Origin: Posidonia oceanica
Taxonomy: Eukaryota; Streptophyta; Magnoliopsida; Alismatales; Posidoniaceae
Reading direction: 5' to 3'
Length of the DNA: 64,000 nucleotides
NCBI GenBank assembly: GCA_037176725.1
Contig: JAZBRS010000037.1
Location: 13,589,298-13,653,297, forward strand
The notes beneath the pieces were generated by a model that ran no database searches, had not been told where the DNA came from, and saw only the letters and a list, made by a program, of their open reading frames with translations. This document shows positions 33,513 to 45,750 of the stretch, piece by piece; position 1 is the first letter of the stretch, and the number at the start of each line of letters is the position of its first letter. Made by a program: the position numbers and the translations under genes.

Positions 33513-36500
33513 CTAGGCTTCTACCGCCACTCCTTCCTCCTCAACCAAGGGTGAGTCGACGTAGTAGGCGCCGAGGGCCTGCGGCTCTGGCCCGGCTGCT
33601 AGATGGATCACTGCCCTTGGTATTTGCATTGTCTGGTTCACGGGCGTGCCTGATAGCGGCAGCTTCGGCATCAGAGATCCAAACAGACTGGTCAGTGGGG
33701 CCGCAGATGGGTATGCTACCAGGGTCACTGTTGCAGTTAGAGGGTAGGCAGAGGTGCTCTTTTGAGGGCCCAAGGGCTGGGATACTATGGTGCTCAACTG
33801 GTCCTCTGCATCTGGTTGTGACTGTGAGAGTGCGGCCTTTGACGCCATGAGGGTCTGCCATGAAAGTTGCTGTTTTGCAGCAGGAGGATGTGAAACGGAC
33901 GGCATCGGCTGCATTCTCAGTGATGCGGCTGCTGAAGTGGGCCGAGTCGCGTTGCTGACTGAATTCACAGACTGTCCCTCCAGAGAGAGTGACAGCGGTA
34001 CTGATGCGACTGCGACCGCAGGTAGCCTGCCTGACTGTGCCTGAAGGAGTGTCTCTGACTTCTGAGCTGCCGCTGCTGCTTGTGCTTGTGATGCAAATGT
34101 GGCTACAGAAATGTAAGAGTTTGTCAGTTCTGCCACAGAGCCTGCTGAGTTGTCTGCTATATCTGTTGGAGGAAGAGCCAAATAAACTGACCATGGCGCC
34201 TCTGTGCTGACCAAAGCCTTACTGCCAGTTGGGACTGCCTCTATTGCACCAGATTGCTCCTCATCTGAGTAGTAGTCCTCAATGCAGACCCATTCTTCTG
34301 TTGGCACCGTGGCTTGATCATCTGTTGATCCTAGAACTCCTGCACTGGTGAAGTTAGTGAGGTCTCTGGGGATGGTTGGTTCCTGATCCTTGAGTTGAAA
34401 GCAATGATCTTCGTTGGGCTTGGGCTCATAACCGAGGCCTTCAGATTTCCTCAGCTCCACCGCTACGATCGGCTCTGCGATCCCCTGGCCGTGACGCCCG
34501 AGCGGTGTACCCTTTATGTAACCCCACCTGTGACATACATTCTCGACCATTCGAAAGGGGTTGTTGTGAACGGCCAAGGAGATAGCGCGTTCAAGATCAG
34601 GAATGAAGTTAACCGGCTCACACCGATTAATGCGATACAAGGCTTCGGAAGTCTCAAGGTCAAAAGGGATAGTTTGTGAAGAGACGGGGGAGACTGCCTC
34701 GATCTGCTCCTTCTCAAAGTTCTTCACCATGACGACAATGACATCATCACCGTGACGGTACTTTATCATTCGATGGAGGGTCGAGGGAAGGACCTGATGC
34801 TTGTGGAGCCAAGGGCGCCCAAGCAGAAAGTTGAAGTTTGGCTTCAAGTCGACGACATAGAATTCTACATCGAACACGACTGGGCCAATGGCAAGAGGAA
34901 TGATCAGGATCCCCAGAGCGTCATGGTGGGTGTTGTCAAAAGCTGTCATTCCTTTCACGGCTGGTGTGATATCCTCGGCTTTGAATCCGAGCTTTGTTGC
35001 AATACGCAAGGGGCAGACGTTAAGGCCTGACCCGTTATCAACCAGCATTAGAGGGATGCGAAAGTTTTTGAACTGAACCGTGACAAATAGGGGTTGATTG
35101 TGATTAATCCCCGCCGGAGGCAGCTCATCGCTTGTAAAAGAGATGACCTGGGGCTCCGCAATCATCCCTACCATGCTTTCCAAGGCCGAAGGCTCAATGG
35201 ATTGGGACACACGGGCAGCTTGGAACACGCGAAGAAAAGCCTCGTGGTGTTCGGTAGAGGTGTGGATTAGGTCCCAAATGGAAATGTCGGCTTTGACCTT
35301 CTTAAGTTGAGAGGTTCTGTCAGCTTTGGGTTGGTTTTTCTTGGCAGCAGAAGGGGTAGCTTTGGCAAGCTCTAGAGGGGTAGTCACAGGAGATTGGGTT
35401 GCTACAGGTTGGGTAGGGATTTGGCTTGCTATAGGTAGGTTAGAGGCCGGATCTGCTATGGTTTGGTTAAAGGGTGGGGGCATAGCAGGTTCAGGATGGT
35501 TTGGCCTAACTGCCGGTGCTGAGGGTCTGTAGACCCTCCCTGATCGCGTCACTTCTGCACACATTTCTGTGGCGTAGCTGTAAGGGACGCGATGGGTGTC
35601 CAGGGTTAAGTCAATAACCACAGGAGCACATGCTATGAGCACAGGAGGGGTTACAGGGGGACCTATTGGGTATTGAGGTCTATCTAAATGGTAAGGTTGT
35701 TGGGGTGGGAAGGCAGGGGCTGGCTGAGGTCTGCCTAGAAGGTGTATAGGGGATTCTAGCTGAGGCCGCCCTAAGAGGTGGATAAGGGATCTAGGCTGGG
35801 CCCTAGCTTGGAGGTGTACAGGGGGTTGAGCCTGAGGAAGCACAGCAGGGGGCGCGAAGGGGCGCTCCGGCCTGGCACGCGGTTGGATCATGTGAACTCC
35901 CAACTCGGAGCCGGCAACTGCCGCGAGATAGAGATTAACAGGGAAAGGCTCAGAGATATCAGAAATAAGATCAGAAGGGTCTACCACAAAGGTAGTAGGC
36001 CCAGAAGGAAAGACAGACTGAATGCCTGAGGTTCCTGCCCCTCCCGGATAAGAGTGCTTCAGTAGAGGTTGGTGGATGATGCCAGAATGAGGGGGAACAG
36101 CTGAATGTGCAGATGCATGTGTGTGTGCTTGAGTGGATGCCTCGTGCGTGTCAATCACAATCGTTCCCAATTCGATTAGGTCCTGAATTGCGTTCCGCAG
36201 GGAGTAGCAATTATCCGTCGAATGCCCGACACTTCGATGGAAATTGCAAAAGAGGTTCGCCTTAAACCAATGCGGCAAGGGATTTGGGGGTGGGCGAACC
36301 TCCGGGAACTTCAGGAGCGATGCAACCTTTGGCAAGATGGCCGTGAGCGGTTCCACCAGTGGGGCGAACTTCCGCTTCTCAGTGGGTGGCCTTCTTTGCC
36401 TCTGGTATGAGCCTTGCTGAACCGGTGCGGCGGGGTAGACTAGTCTAGCAGTGGTTGTGATCTGTGGTGTAGGTGGATTCCTAGGTGCAGGAGCATACAC

Positions 36501-38257
36501 CATCTGTGTTGGGGCAGGCCGTGATGGTAAGTGAACAGGCACAACAAGAGAGTCGATGAATGTAACAGCTGTTTTCGGCGAGTCTTTCTTCTTGGGACGG
36601 TTGTTGCTGCTACCGCTGTTGTTGTTGGAGGTGCTGCTGTTGGCATTGTTATTGCTGATTGCGGCCTGCTTAGCGAACGTAGAGAGAGCCGGGAAGTTGC
36701 CACTCCGCAAAGAACTCTCCACGCGCGCTCCAGCTCGGATAAGTGCTGCAAAAGTAGTGACTGGTTGAATGCTAAGCAGAGCCCCGAGCGAAGGCTACGC
36801 CCTTCTGATAACGATCTCAATAAACTCCTCGTCAGAGGGTCTATCTCGAACCTGTGAAGCAAGGGCACGCCAGCGGCTGACGTACTCCCCGAACGGCTTG
36901 CTGGGATTCTGCTTGATTACGATCAAGTCTGCCCGCTTTGGGACTAGATCGAGGTTGAAGGAGTATTGTTCCAGGAACGCCTGACTGAGGTCGTTCTAAG
37001 TCTTGATGGCTGACATATCAAGTGATGTGAACCACTTGAGTGCCGACCCAGTCAAGCTCTTCTGGAACAGGCAGATCAACAACCTCTCGTCAGCCTGAAG
37101 CTGAGCGAGATCACCGCAATATGCCTTCAGGTGTGCTACGGGACAGCCCCTACCATTGTACTTGTTGAAGTCTGGGATTTTGAACTTCGGAGGGAGTACC
37201 GCCTTTCGAAAGCAACAAAGGTCCCAGAATTGGTAGGTCTGGTGCTCAGTACCCTATACTAGTCGTAGTGCCTTCTCCAAGACGTCCATTTGGTTGTTGA
37301 TGGCATCTGGATTTGCAGCCATGGGAGAGGGATCGGCAGGGGTAGTGAGCGCATACGCCAAATGGGTCGCACCTAAGTGCTCCTCCGGATCTACCATAGT
37401 GTCGCCTAGTGGAGCAACGAGATGGCCAGCGTATCCGTGCTGGGGAACTATGTATGCAGGGATGTATGCAGGGTTCTGGGCCTAATGCAAGGGAGGAGGG
37501 TAGATGACATGCTGTGCTGTGGGAGGGGTAGGATGCTGGAGCACCAGTTGCTGTACAGGCGGGGTGCCAGACAACGAGCCAGTGGGGTACTGGGCTCCAG
37601 CCAGCCCAAAGGACTGACCACCAGGGGGAGAGGAGCATGCTGTGCTAAGTGTTGTGTAGAAGGAGGCGGTAAACGGGCCCCCATCGTCGGAACCCTGAGC
37701 AGTTGAGACGATGGTCGAGGCAGAGGTGTAGAGGTAGATGTATGAAATGCAGGAACTGGCCTTAAAGGAACCTCAGGAGCGACAAGAGTACAGGAGGGAC
37801 GAACCGATAGAGCCATGCCCTGCAATCTCTAGGCAAGCTCCATCAGGTGCTGGTACTGAGCCTCAGGCATTCCGTCAGTAGGAATGCTGAAGTGCAGTGT
37901 CGGCGAAGATTGAGAAGCAAATGGCATGGACACAGACTGTCCGGGAGGAGTAGGTGCTATAGTAAAAGTCGCAGCAGCGGTAGGAGGGATGTCAAAGGCG
38001 ACGTATCCCTAGGAAGGAGGGGGCAATGGCGTCTCCGAAACGCGAGTAACAGTCATCAAGATAGACTTGGCGACCGGATCCGGAGGAAGAGATGCTTGCC
38101 AGTGTCCCGGGACATACTGAGATACTAGAGGCGTCAGGGGAGGAAACCCTGGCATCGGAGGGGGAACAAAAGGGACAGAAGGAGCAACTGGAGGGGCCAG
38201 AGCGGAAACACCCTTCGTGACAGGAGTAAAGAGAGGCTCACTGACGTACTGGGCCAT
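33513..38257 (-). pseudogene. gag-pro: Gag-protease of element X, stops in the gag half
   Basis: Same layout as the intact Z copy. Start taken at ATG 38257 (MAQ), the conserved first Met. Stops at 38008-38006, near 37829 and 37484, 37256-37254, 36998-36996 and 36797-36795; all are TAG where Z has Gln or Trp. A one-base deletion lies near 37635. From 36794 to 33516 the frame is open: zinc knuckle C-X2-H-X4-H-X4-C (CNFHRSVGHSTDNC near 36240), protease with VDNGSGLNVCP (near 35040) and FLLGRPWL (near 34815), then a Ser/Ala/Gln-rich tail. It ends in TAG at 33515-33513, in frame with the start of pol. Confidence 0.9.
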
Positions 38258-39596
38258 TGCTGACCTAGAGCGCGTGAGAATAGGGCTGCGACGGGTATGC
38301 AAATGGCGATTCCTAATAGGAGCTATCGTCGCAAAGGCGGATAACTTAGAAGGGGAATGGTCGCGAACAAGGTCGCAACAGGAGTGTCAGAAAGGGACGG
38401 TACTCAAGCTCCAGCAAGGGGAACTCGCTTACCGATCACTACTGACATAGACAGAGACAAACAGGGATTAGAAACTAAACAACAGATGCAAATGAGTTAA
38501 GTTAGATGGCATGAATGATATGTATGCTCTCTAGTATGCCCTCCTCACCTATCTAGTGTATCCTAGTAGGTGATCTACTTCAGGTATCCCCAAGTGTGCG
38601 GGTCACCGACTCAGGTCAGGAAAAGTAGGCTCCCTGTCAAACTCCTAGCCAGAGCTGAGGAAATAACAGGGTGGTGCGTTGGTAGCCCTGACCCCGCCAA
38701 AGCGTGGGCAGTACACTCCACTACACCGACACGACCCCTGGACAAAGGGGGGACAGACCAACTGACTTGGCCCACACCAAAAGCGGTGGAACAAGAGGTC
38801 GGAACCGTCCTTCGTAGACTAGTAGGTGGACTCAGATGAGAAGAATGCATGCCCTATATGATGCTTATGCAAATGCTTAAAGTTTTTTATCTTGCGCATT
38901 TTATTAACCCAAGGGGGTGCAGGATTGTTTGAAGTCTCTAGTTGCTCCTAGAAGTTCTTTTTACTTGCCATTTTTAGTTAACCACAGGGAGAGCAAACAT
39001 TCTCTACTATCCTAGGCATGGCATGTGCGAAAGGGAAGAAATCAATCAAATATGGCAGGCAAATAGCATACAACACAGCAAAAGGCAAGTACATGGCATG
39101 TGCGAGTGTTTGTGAGCATGATAGTGAAAGGAAAGCATTCATCATGTCAAAAGGCATATATACAAGGCATGTGCGTGTGTAGTGACATAACAAATGTGTA
39201 AAAGAAAGCATTCATCACTCAAAAAGCATGTATTGTTGCCAAACAAGTATATAGACATGCATTGTGCAGGAAATAAAGCAATAATAAGCAAGTAAAGATA
39301 AAGGAAGATAAAGACAGGTAAGCTGTAAAGCAAATAAGAGCAGAAGCAAGGAAATAAGCAAGTAAACAAGTAGATTAGATAGAGCAGAGCAAGATAGAGC
39401 AAAAAATAAGGCAAAAGCAGTCGTAGGGGGTGCAAAACCTAAGCAGAGTAACCACGAGGCGACTCACTAGGATTTTGCACAGAAGAGCGACCAAAACAGG
39501 CAAAGAGGCAAACAAAGGCAAAGCAAAGCTGCGAGAGCAGCGAGCAAAAAGCCAGAAACGAAAGCCGAAGTCTAGCTTCCCCAGCAGAGTCGCCAC
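38258..39596 (-). other. 5' leader of element X
   Basis: Aligns with the leaders of Z and Y. Non-coding. Its best-kept part is 38545-38880. Confidence 0.7.
39578..39595 (-). promoter_or_regulatory. Primer binding site of element X
   Basis: Minus strand TGGCGACTCTGCTGGGGA, one base after the LTR end, differing by one base from the Z and Y sites. Apparent tRNA-Arg type. Confidence 0.85.
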
Positions 39597-42500
39597 TGTA
39601 ATAATCCCGGTGTTCAGATCGTCCATGCACACTGCCAGAAGCTCGCGTGCACGATCGGAATCAGGCTCACTATAAGCGGCTATGTCCGAGGAGGAGGGCT
39701 CAACTCGAAAACACTTGAAACAGGGGAGAAAAGATAAGAAAAGAAGAAGATAAGACAATTCAGAGTCGCCACCGTGTCTATTATTGGGAGACAAGGAAAA
39801 CTGAGGTAATGCGTGGATTAACACGCAAAACCAAGCAAAGGGTACAATGCGAAGCAATGCAAAGGAAAACAAATGCAAATGAGATGACTCGTGCCTAGGA
39901 TAAGGGCAATATGGTCATTGCAGGCCAAAAGACTAGGCAAGGACTCTTGTTACGTGCGAGGAAGGTGTTAGGCACCCCCGACAAGCCCGAGAATCGGTCT
40001 TTCTAGGCTTACGCTGGCATACACAGGGAAATGCAGGTTTGAATGCCTAAATGCCAATGAATGCCTGAAAGAATGCTCAAAGGTGTGCTCTAAGTGGTGG
40101 AATGCAATGTAGGGAAGTAAACGTGCAGTCTAAGTGCTCAACAACGCTGTCTGTGTTCCGAACCGGGCGAACCCTGGCTCGTGAGAACTCCAGGCAGTAA
40201 GCATCACTGCCCTATATGCAAATGCAAGCGAAAAAGCAAAACGGTGATAAAACCAAGCAATGCAGGCGACATGCAAGAGAAAACAGCATAAAACATGCGA
40301 AACGGTGCGAAAAATGGAAGCGGCACGCGAAACGGTGCAAAAACAAGACCAGCACGCAAAATGGTGCGAGAAAACAAAGCCAGCACACAAAGCAATGCAA
40401 GAAACAAGAGCGGCACACGAAACGGTGCCAAAAGCGAAGCGGGCATGCAAAACGGTGCCAAGAGCGAAGCAGGCATGCAAAACGGTGTCAAGAGCGAAGT
40501 GGGCACACAAAACGGTGCCAAAAACGAAGCAGGCATGCAAAACAGTGCCAAGAGTGATACGGGCACACAAAACGGTGCCAAAAGTAGAGTGGGCACGCAA
40601 AAATGGTGCAAAAAGGAAAGCGGGCACGCAAAACGGTGCCAAGAGCGAAGTGGGCACGCAAAACGGTGCCAAAACAAAGCGAGATAAATCATCGATAAAG
40701 CCATGTAGATGCAAATGCAAAGGAAAAGAGCAGGAGAAGCAAAGGGGAGGCAAATAGCGTAAGCATGAGAACGAACGCTGTTTAAGAACCACGCAAAGTA
40801 GGTGTGAAGACCTACAAAGGGGAAGAGAAGCAAGTGGAGGGATAACTACTGTTCTGTGACCATTTCCCACCAAAGTGTCCCACGACGTGTCTCGCACGCT
40901 GCCAAAAGCTCACGATGCGATCGGATCGTGGAAAAGGGGGAAGAAAGTTACAATTAGTAGTAAATCTAGGGGAAACACAACACAAAAATGACAAGAGTAC
41001 GCGAAATGGGGAATAGAGTTGATAGATAGGAAGAAGGAGTCCTAATCTACATGCTCAAGAAATCAGAAAGCAAAAACAATGCTTGCAATGCAAATGGGGT
41101 GCAAATGTATGCTGTGTAGGGGTTCAGAAGGACTTACCTTGGGAATCTGAAGCCTGATCTGAGAAATGCTTGGTCCATGTGGAAGAGTGCTCCACCGGGG
41201 TCGTCCAGGTAGCTTGGTTGAGAAGATCTAACCGCCAGATCAAAAGATATCCCAGCTTCAAGGCAGAGGGGCCAAAACAGGGGAGAGGAATGGATCTAGC
41301 TGTAAAGGAGGTCCTAGGGGTGTGCAAAACAGGTCCTCCCATGTAAATGAGAGCTAGGTATGCTTAAGTGTGTGCAAAAATGCTAAATGCAAAGATGCAT
41401 GAGTGCAATGCATGCAAAAATGCAAGAAAAGGACCTAAGAATGGCTTTTCAGAAAACTTGGGAGCTTATATGCAAGTTTTGAAAAAGTGGGACCTAAATG
41501 CAAAGATTTTGAAAAATTAGGGGCTTATATGCAAGATTTTTGAAAACTAGAGGGTCTGAGTGCAATTTTGCAAAATGTAGGGTTTAAAATGCAATTTTAT
41601 AAGGTAAACATGCATTTGGATAATTTTTGAAATCATGTGGAGGATTAACATGCAATTTTGAAACATGCAGGGGTTGAAATGCAATTTTGTAAGCAAAAAT
41701 GTGGTCTTAAATGGTCTGTGAATGTAAACAGAGGATATATGTGCAATTTTTAAATATGCAGGGTCTAAAATGCAATTTTATAAGCAAAAATGTGCATTTG
41801 AATGAGTTTTATAAACATGCAGAGGACCTATGTGCAATTTTAAAACATGCAGGGTCTAAAATGTAATTTTATAAGCAAAAATATTAAAAAACAGATGCTG
41901 TGCATGAATATGAAGGACCTATATGCAAAAATCAGAAACTGAAGGGGAAAAATGCAATGTAGTAAGAAAAGATGAAAAATAAATGCATAATCAACAGATC
42001 AGAGGACTAAAATGTAAATAGAGGAAAAGACAGGGTTTAAAAATGCAATTTACTAAGGTAAACTTAGAATATTAAATGAGATTATTAACTAAAGGACCGA
42101 AATGCAAAAATGAGAAACTACAGGGCCTGAACTAAAATAAACTTAAAAGGAAAACACAGCAGAAGGATTAACATGCAATTAATTAGTTTTTTAAGTTTTT
42201 CATGCAATTTAATAAGATTTAAATTCAGATTTAAATGAATCTTAAACAAAGGCAAGACCACGAAGGCCGGACTAGAAAACAATAAACTAAAAACAAAAGC
42301 TGAAAATGCAATTTATGGCAAAATGGCAAAGTTAACAAAAATAAAAGCACAGTGAAATTGCAGGTGAGCGACCACTATTGCAACTGCTACCAGTGGCCAG
42401 GAAAGGCGGAGGAGGGAAGCTGGAGCGGTGAGGAAGCGTCAGCGGCCTTCACCAGAGACAAGCGGAGATCGGGCGACGTTCGGCGAGCCGTGACGGTGCC

Positions 42501-45500
42501 TGGAGATGGCCGGAGGAGATGACAGAGGCCTGCTGGACTTTCGGAGGTCGACCGGACGATCGGCGCAACAGGAGAACGTTCTGAAGGCACCGGCGTGCTC
42601 CTGGAGTCCGTGCGGTCCTCAAGGGATGCTCGGAGCTGGGTTCTGCTGACTGGTGCGGCGGGACAGAGCCGAAGCTCGCCGAAGAAGACGGAGGCACGGT
42701 GGTGTTCACTCGGCGGCAGAAGGGGGAAACCCTAACCTAATGGCCGGAAAAGCATGCTGGAGAGAGAATTAGGCTAAGGGAAAAGGAATCTACCTGTTTC
42801 CGTGGCTGAGAAGTCCTCCCGACGTCGGTGCCTTCTGCAGAAGTCAGCGAGCTTGGTCCGGCTGCTACAGGTGTCGTCGACGGGCTGCGATTGCTTGGAT
42901 CCACTCTACGCGATCCTCCGACGCTTCCTGAACGGTCGGACGCAAGCTCTGAAGGTCGGAGCAAGAAATTGCTCCTTTGGGTTCAGTAAGAACGGCCGGA
43001 GGTGGGGGTGACTGTCTGCTGCTCCCCGGGCTGGTAGGAAGGTGCCGGCGATCTTCTGGGTGCTTGGTGAGGGATTCTGAATGCTATGATTGGACGGTGG
43101 GGGCTTGGTTCGAGAGTTGGCAGTTGGAGGGATTTCTTGTCAGAAATCAGGGAAGGTGTTTGGAGTGGAGGGTCTGGTCTGTGGGGAGAACTGGAGGCGA
43201 AGCTTAGGGGGGTTGGAAAGGTGGTGATTCAGGGAGTTAGGTGCTGGGATTTGGGAGGATTTTGTGAGCTGTGGAGTTAGGAATTCTGGGGAGAGGAAGT
43301 GTTGGGTTCTATCTTGGAAAAGGAGGAGTTGGGGGATGGTTTCAGGGTGGTTCGGGCTATGGAAGGGTGGCCTGAAATGCTGGGAGTTTGGGTGGATTTG
43401 GGGAGGAAATTGGGAGAAGTTTGCTGGGTGTGGAAGCTCTGGTTCGGGTGGAAAGGAAGAGGGCTGTTTTTTGCAGAGAGGAAGAAGGGGAATTGGGTGC
43501 TCTCAGCTCCGAATTCTCTCTCTCTTTCTCTAGACGACGAAAAGGCGGTGAAGGAGAAGAAGATTGGAGGCTTTATGCAGGAGCTGAAGACTGGACAGGC
43601 GCGTAGTGGATTCAAATTCCATCGACGGGAGCAACAGCTACAGCAGTGAAGGACGATGGAGGCGACAGGCATTAATTGCCCCCGGAGATCTTGCTGAGAG
43701 GCTGAGAGAGGAGGATGGTGGACTAGAGCTGATGGTGATCGGGAGGGAGAAGTTGAAATCAAAATTTGAAGAGAAGGAGGGAGACTGGTGGCGCGGGAGA
43801 GAAGGAACTGTGGAGGAAGAAGTAGAAGAAGAAGGAGGGAAGAAGGGGAGGAGTGCGTGCGGGCTGTGGGTCGGACCACGTGAAAAACAAAGAAAAAAAG
43901 AAAGAAGAAAGGAGGGGAAGAGGAATGGTGGAACGGGCCGGACTGGGCCCAAGAAGAAAAAGAAAGAAAAATAGAAAGAAAGGAAGAAAGGAAGAAAGGG
44001 AAAAGAAGAAGGGAAAGAAGAAGGAAATAAAAATAAATAAAAATAGAAAAAGGATGGGAAAAGTTTTTAGGATAGTTGTGTTTTAAGTTAGGACTTTGAT
44101 TAAGTTTTTTAATGATTGTTTTTTATTAGTTAATTAGGATTAAAGAGTTTTAGTTTTGATTAGGGTTTTTAGGGTTTTCTTTTCTTTAAATTGTTTTTGA
44201 TTTTGTTTAAATGTTTGTTAAGTTTTTTAAATTATTTTTTAATTATGTTTTTCTTGTTAAGTATTTAGGATGTTTTTTGATTAGGCTTTTTAAAGTTTGT
44301 TTTTAAATTAATTAGGGTGAGTTTTAGATTTTTTGATTTTAGTGTTTTCCTTGAGTCTTCTTTGATTTGTTTTTTATTTTTGTTTGTTAAGTTCTTTTTT
44401 TTTATCTATTTTTTTTTAGTTGAGTTTTTTCCTTGTTAAGTTTTTGATTAATTGAGTGGTTTTAGATTTTTGATTGTTTGTTTTCTCCTTTTTAATTAGG
44501 TTTTCAAATTGTTTCTTTTTAGGATTGTTAAGTTAAGTTTTTTTTTGACTTAGCATTTTTAATTGTTTTCTTTCCTTTTAGGATTTGTTTTTGATTGTTT
44601 TTTAGTAGGGTTTTTAATTTTGCTTGTTTTGATTACATTTTGGTTTTTGCCTTGATTTTACAGCATTTTTCTTTTTGTTTGTTTTGCATTTTTTAAGTTG
44701 CATTCTTAGTTCTTGGTTTTAGTTAGACTTAGTTAGGTTTTTGTTTTTAATTGTTTGTTTAATGTTTTTAATTGCTTCCTTTTAGGGTTTTGATTTGCTT
44801 TTCTTTTGTTTTAGAGTTTTAAAGGTTTTTATGGGTTTTTTGAAGATTTAGTAGAAGAGAGGAAAAGAAAAGAAAAAGGAAGAAGACAAAGGAGAAATGA
44901 AGGAGTGGAGAAGAAAGAGAGGAGTGGAAAGAAAATAATTTTTAGAAAATCAAGGAAAAGGCTAAAAATAAGATAAAAATACAAGTAAGATTCAGAAGAG
45001 ATAGATGCACAAGGGGGCCCACAGCCAGGCAAGAAGAAGGGAGAGAAGGGAGTGAAAAGGAGGATAATCAGGAGAGAGAGAGAGGAGAGAGAAAAGAATA
45101 ATCCAGGAGAGAGAAAAGGATAATTTGGTGAAATGAAGGGGTTAGGGGTTTAGAAAAGAGATGAAATTTGGGAAGTTTGTGGCCTAGGATCTCTAGTGTT
45201 GGACCTAGGGTTTGGGTTTGGTTTTGGGAAAGTTTTGGAAGGGTTTTGAGGTGTAGAAAATGGGTAGTTTTGCCTAGGTTTTCTAGGGTTTTTGGGAGTG
45301 GTTTTGGTTTGAAATTTTGAGGATTTTTGGGTAGGTTTGCTAAGTTGGGAATGGTGAGTTTTTCCATGGTTTTTGGGTAGTTTTTGGGTTTGGGTAAGGG
45401 GTGTAATTCTAGGTTAAGTTTGGGCTTGTTTTAGAGAGAAGTATGAAAAGGAATGTGTGGATTTGGACCTAGATTTGGATCCAGAAGTCACCAGGAGATT

Positions 45501-45536
45501 CCAATTGACTCAACCTGTCAAAATGGGGTGTCAACA
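39597..45536 (-). repeat. 5' LTR of element X (5,940 bp)
   Basis: Partner of 17788-23826, with the same zones: GATAAT repeats near 45063-45124, T-rich zone, GC-rich zone 43870-42360, ATGCAA field 42360-41350, 30-bp array 40670-40310, box 2 and box 1. Ends TGTTGACACCCC (45536) and GATTATTACA (39597). Promoter activity of the element would start here. Confidence 0.95.
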
Positions 45537-45541
45537 CATAG
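45537..45541. repeat. Target-site duplication of element X, right copy (CATAG)
   Basis: Identical to 17783-17787; directly follows the 5' LTR of X. Confidence 0.96.
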
Positions 45542-45750
45542 GTCACCAAGATGGGATCGGTGACCAGGTCCAGAGTAGCGTGAGTTTGCCAATGCCCCAC
45601 AGGATGCTGGGGTGCCCTAGGCGACAAAGGGGGAAAGCCTGGTGTCACCGGGGGCACTAGAGGAGTGGAAACGAGAGTCGGTGGGGTCGAAGCAGAACTC
45701 CCCTCCAGAACAACAGGAGTGAGCAGGGGCTCAAGAGTGCGCTGGGCCAT
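45537..45750 (-). pseudogene. gag-pro: 5' piece of element Y gag, cut by X
   Basis: N-terminal gag starting at ATG 45750 (MAQRTLEP), similar to Z and X. About 71 codons are left before X interrupts it; the frame continues at 17782. Confidence 0.85.

Larger units (their letters stand above)
17788..45536 (-). mobile_element. Element X: complete Tat/Ogre-type Ty3/gypsy retrotransposon, 27.7 kb
   Basis: Complete element: 5' LTR 45536-39597, PBS, leader, gag-pro, pol, a 5.6 kb 3' region, PPT, 3' LTR 23826-17788, with a perfect 5-bp duplication. Stretches of the two LTRs that I aligned by eye differ at about 2-3% of bases, plus gains or losses of whole repeat units. Gag and pol carry many stops and at least three frameshifts, and integrase has lost two catalytic residues, so X can no longer act alone. 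It sits in the gag of Y. The size, long LTRs, apparent tRNA-Arg PBS, dual RNase H and lack of a chromodomain place it in Tat/Ogre. Confidence 0.95.
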
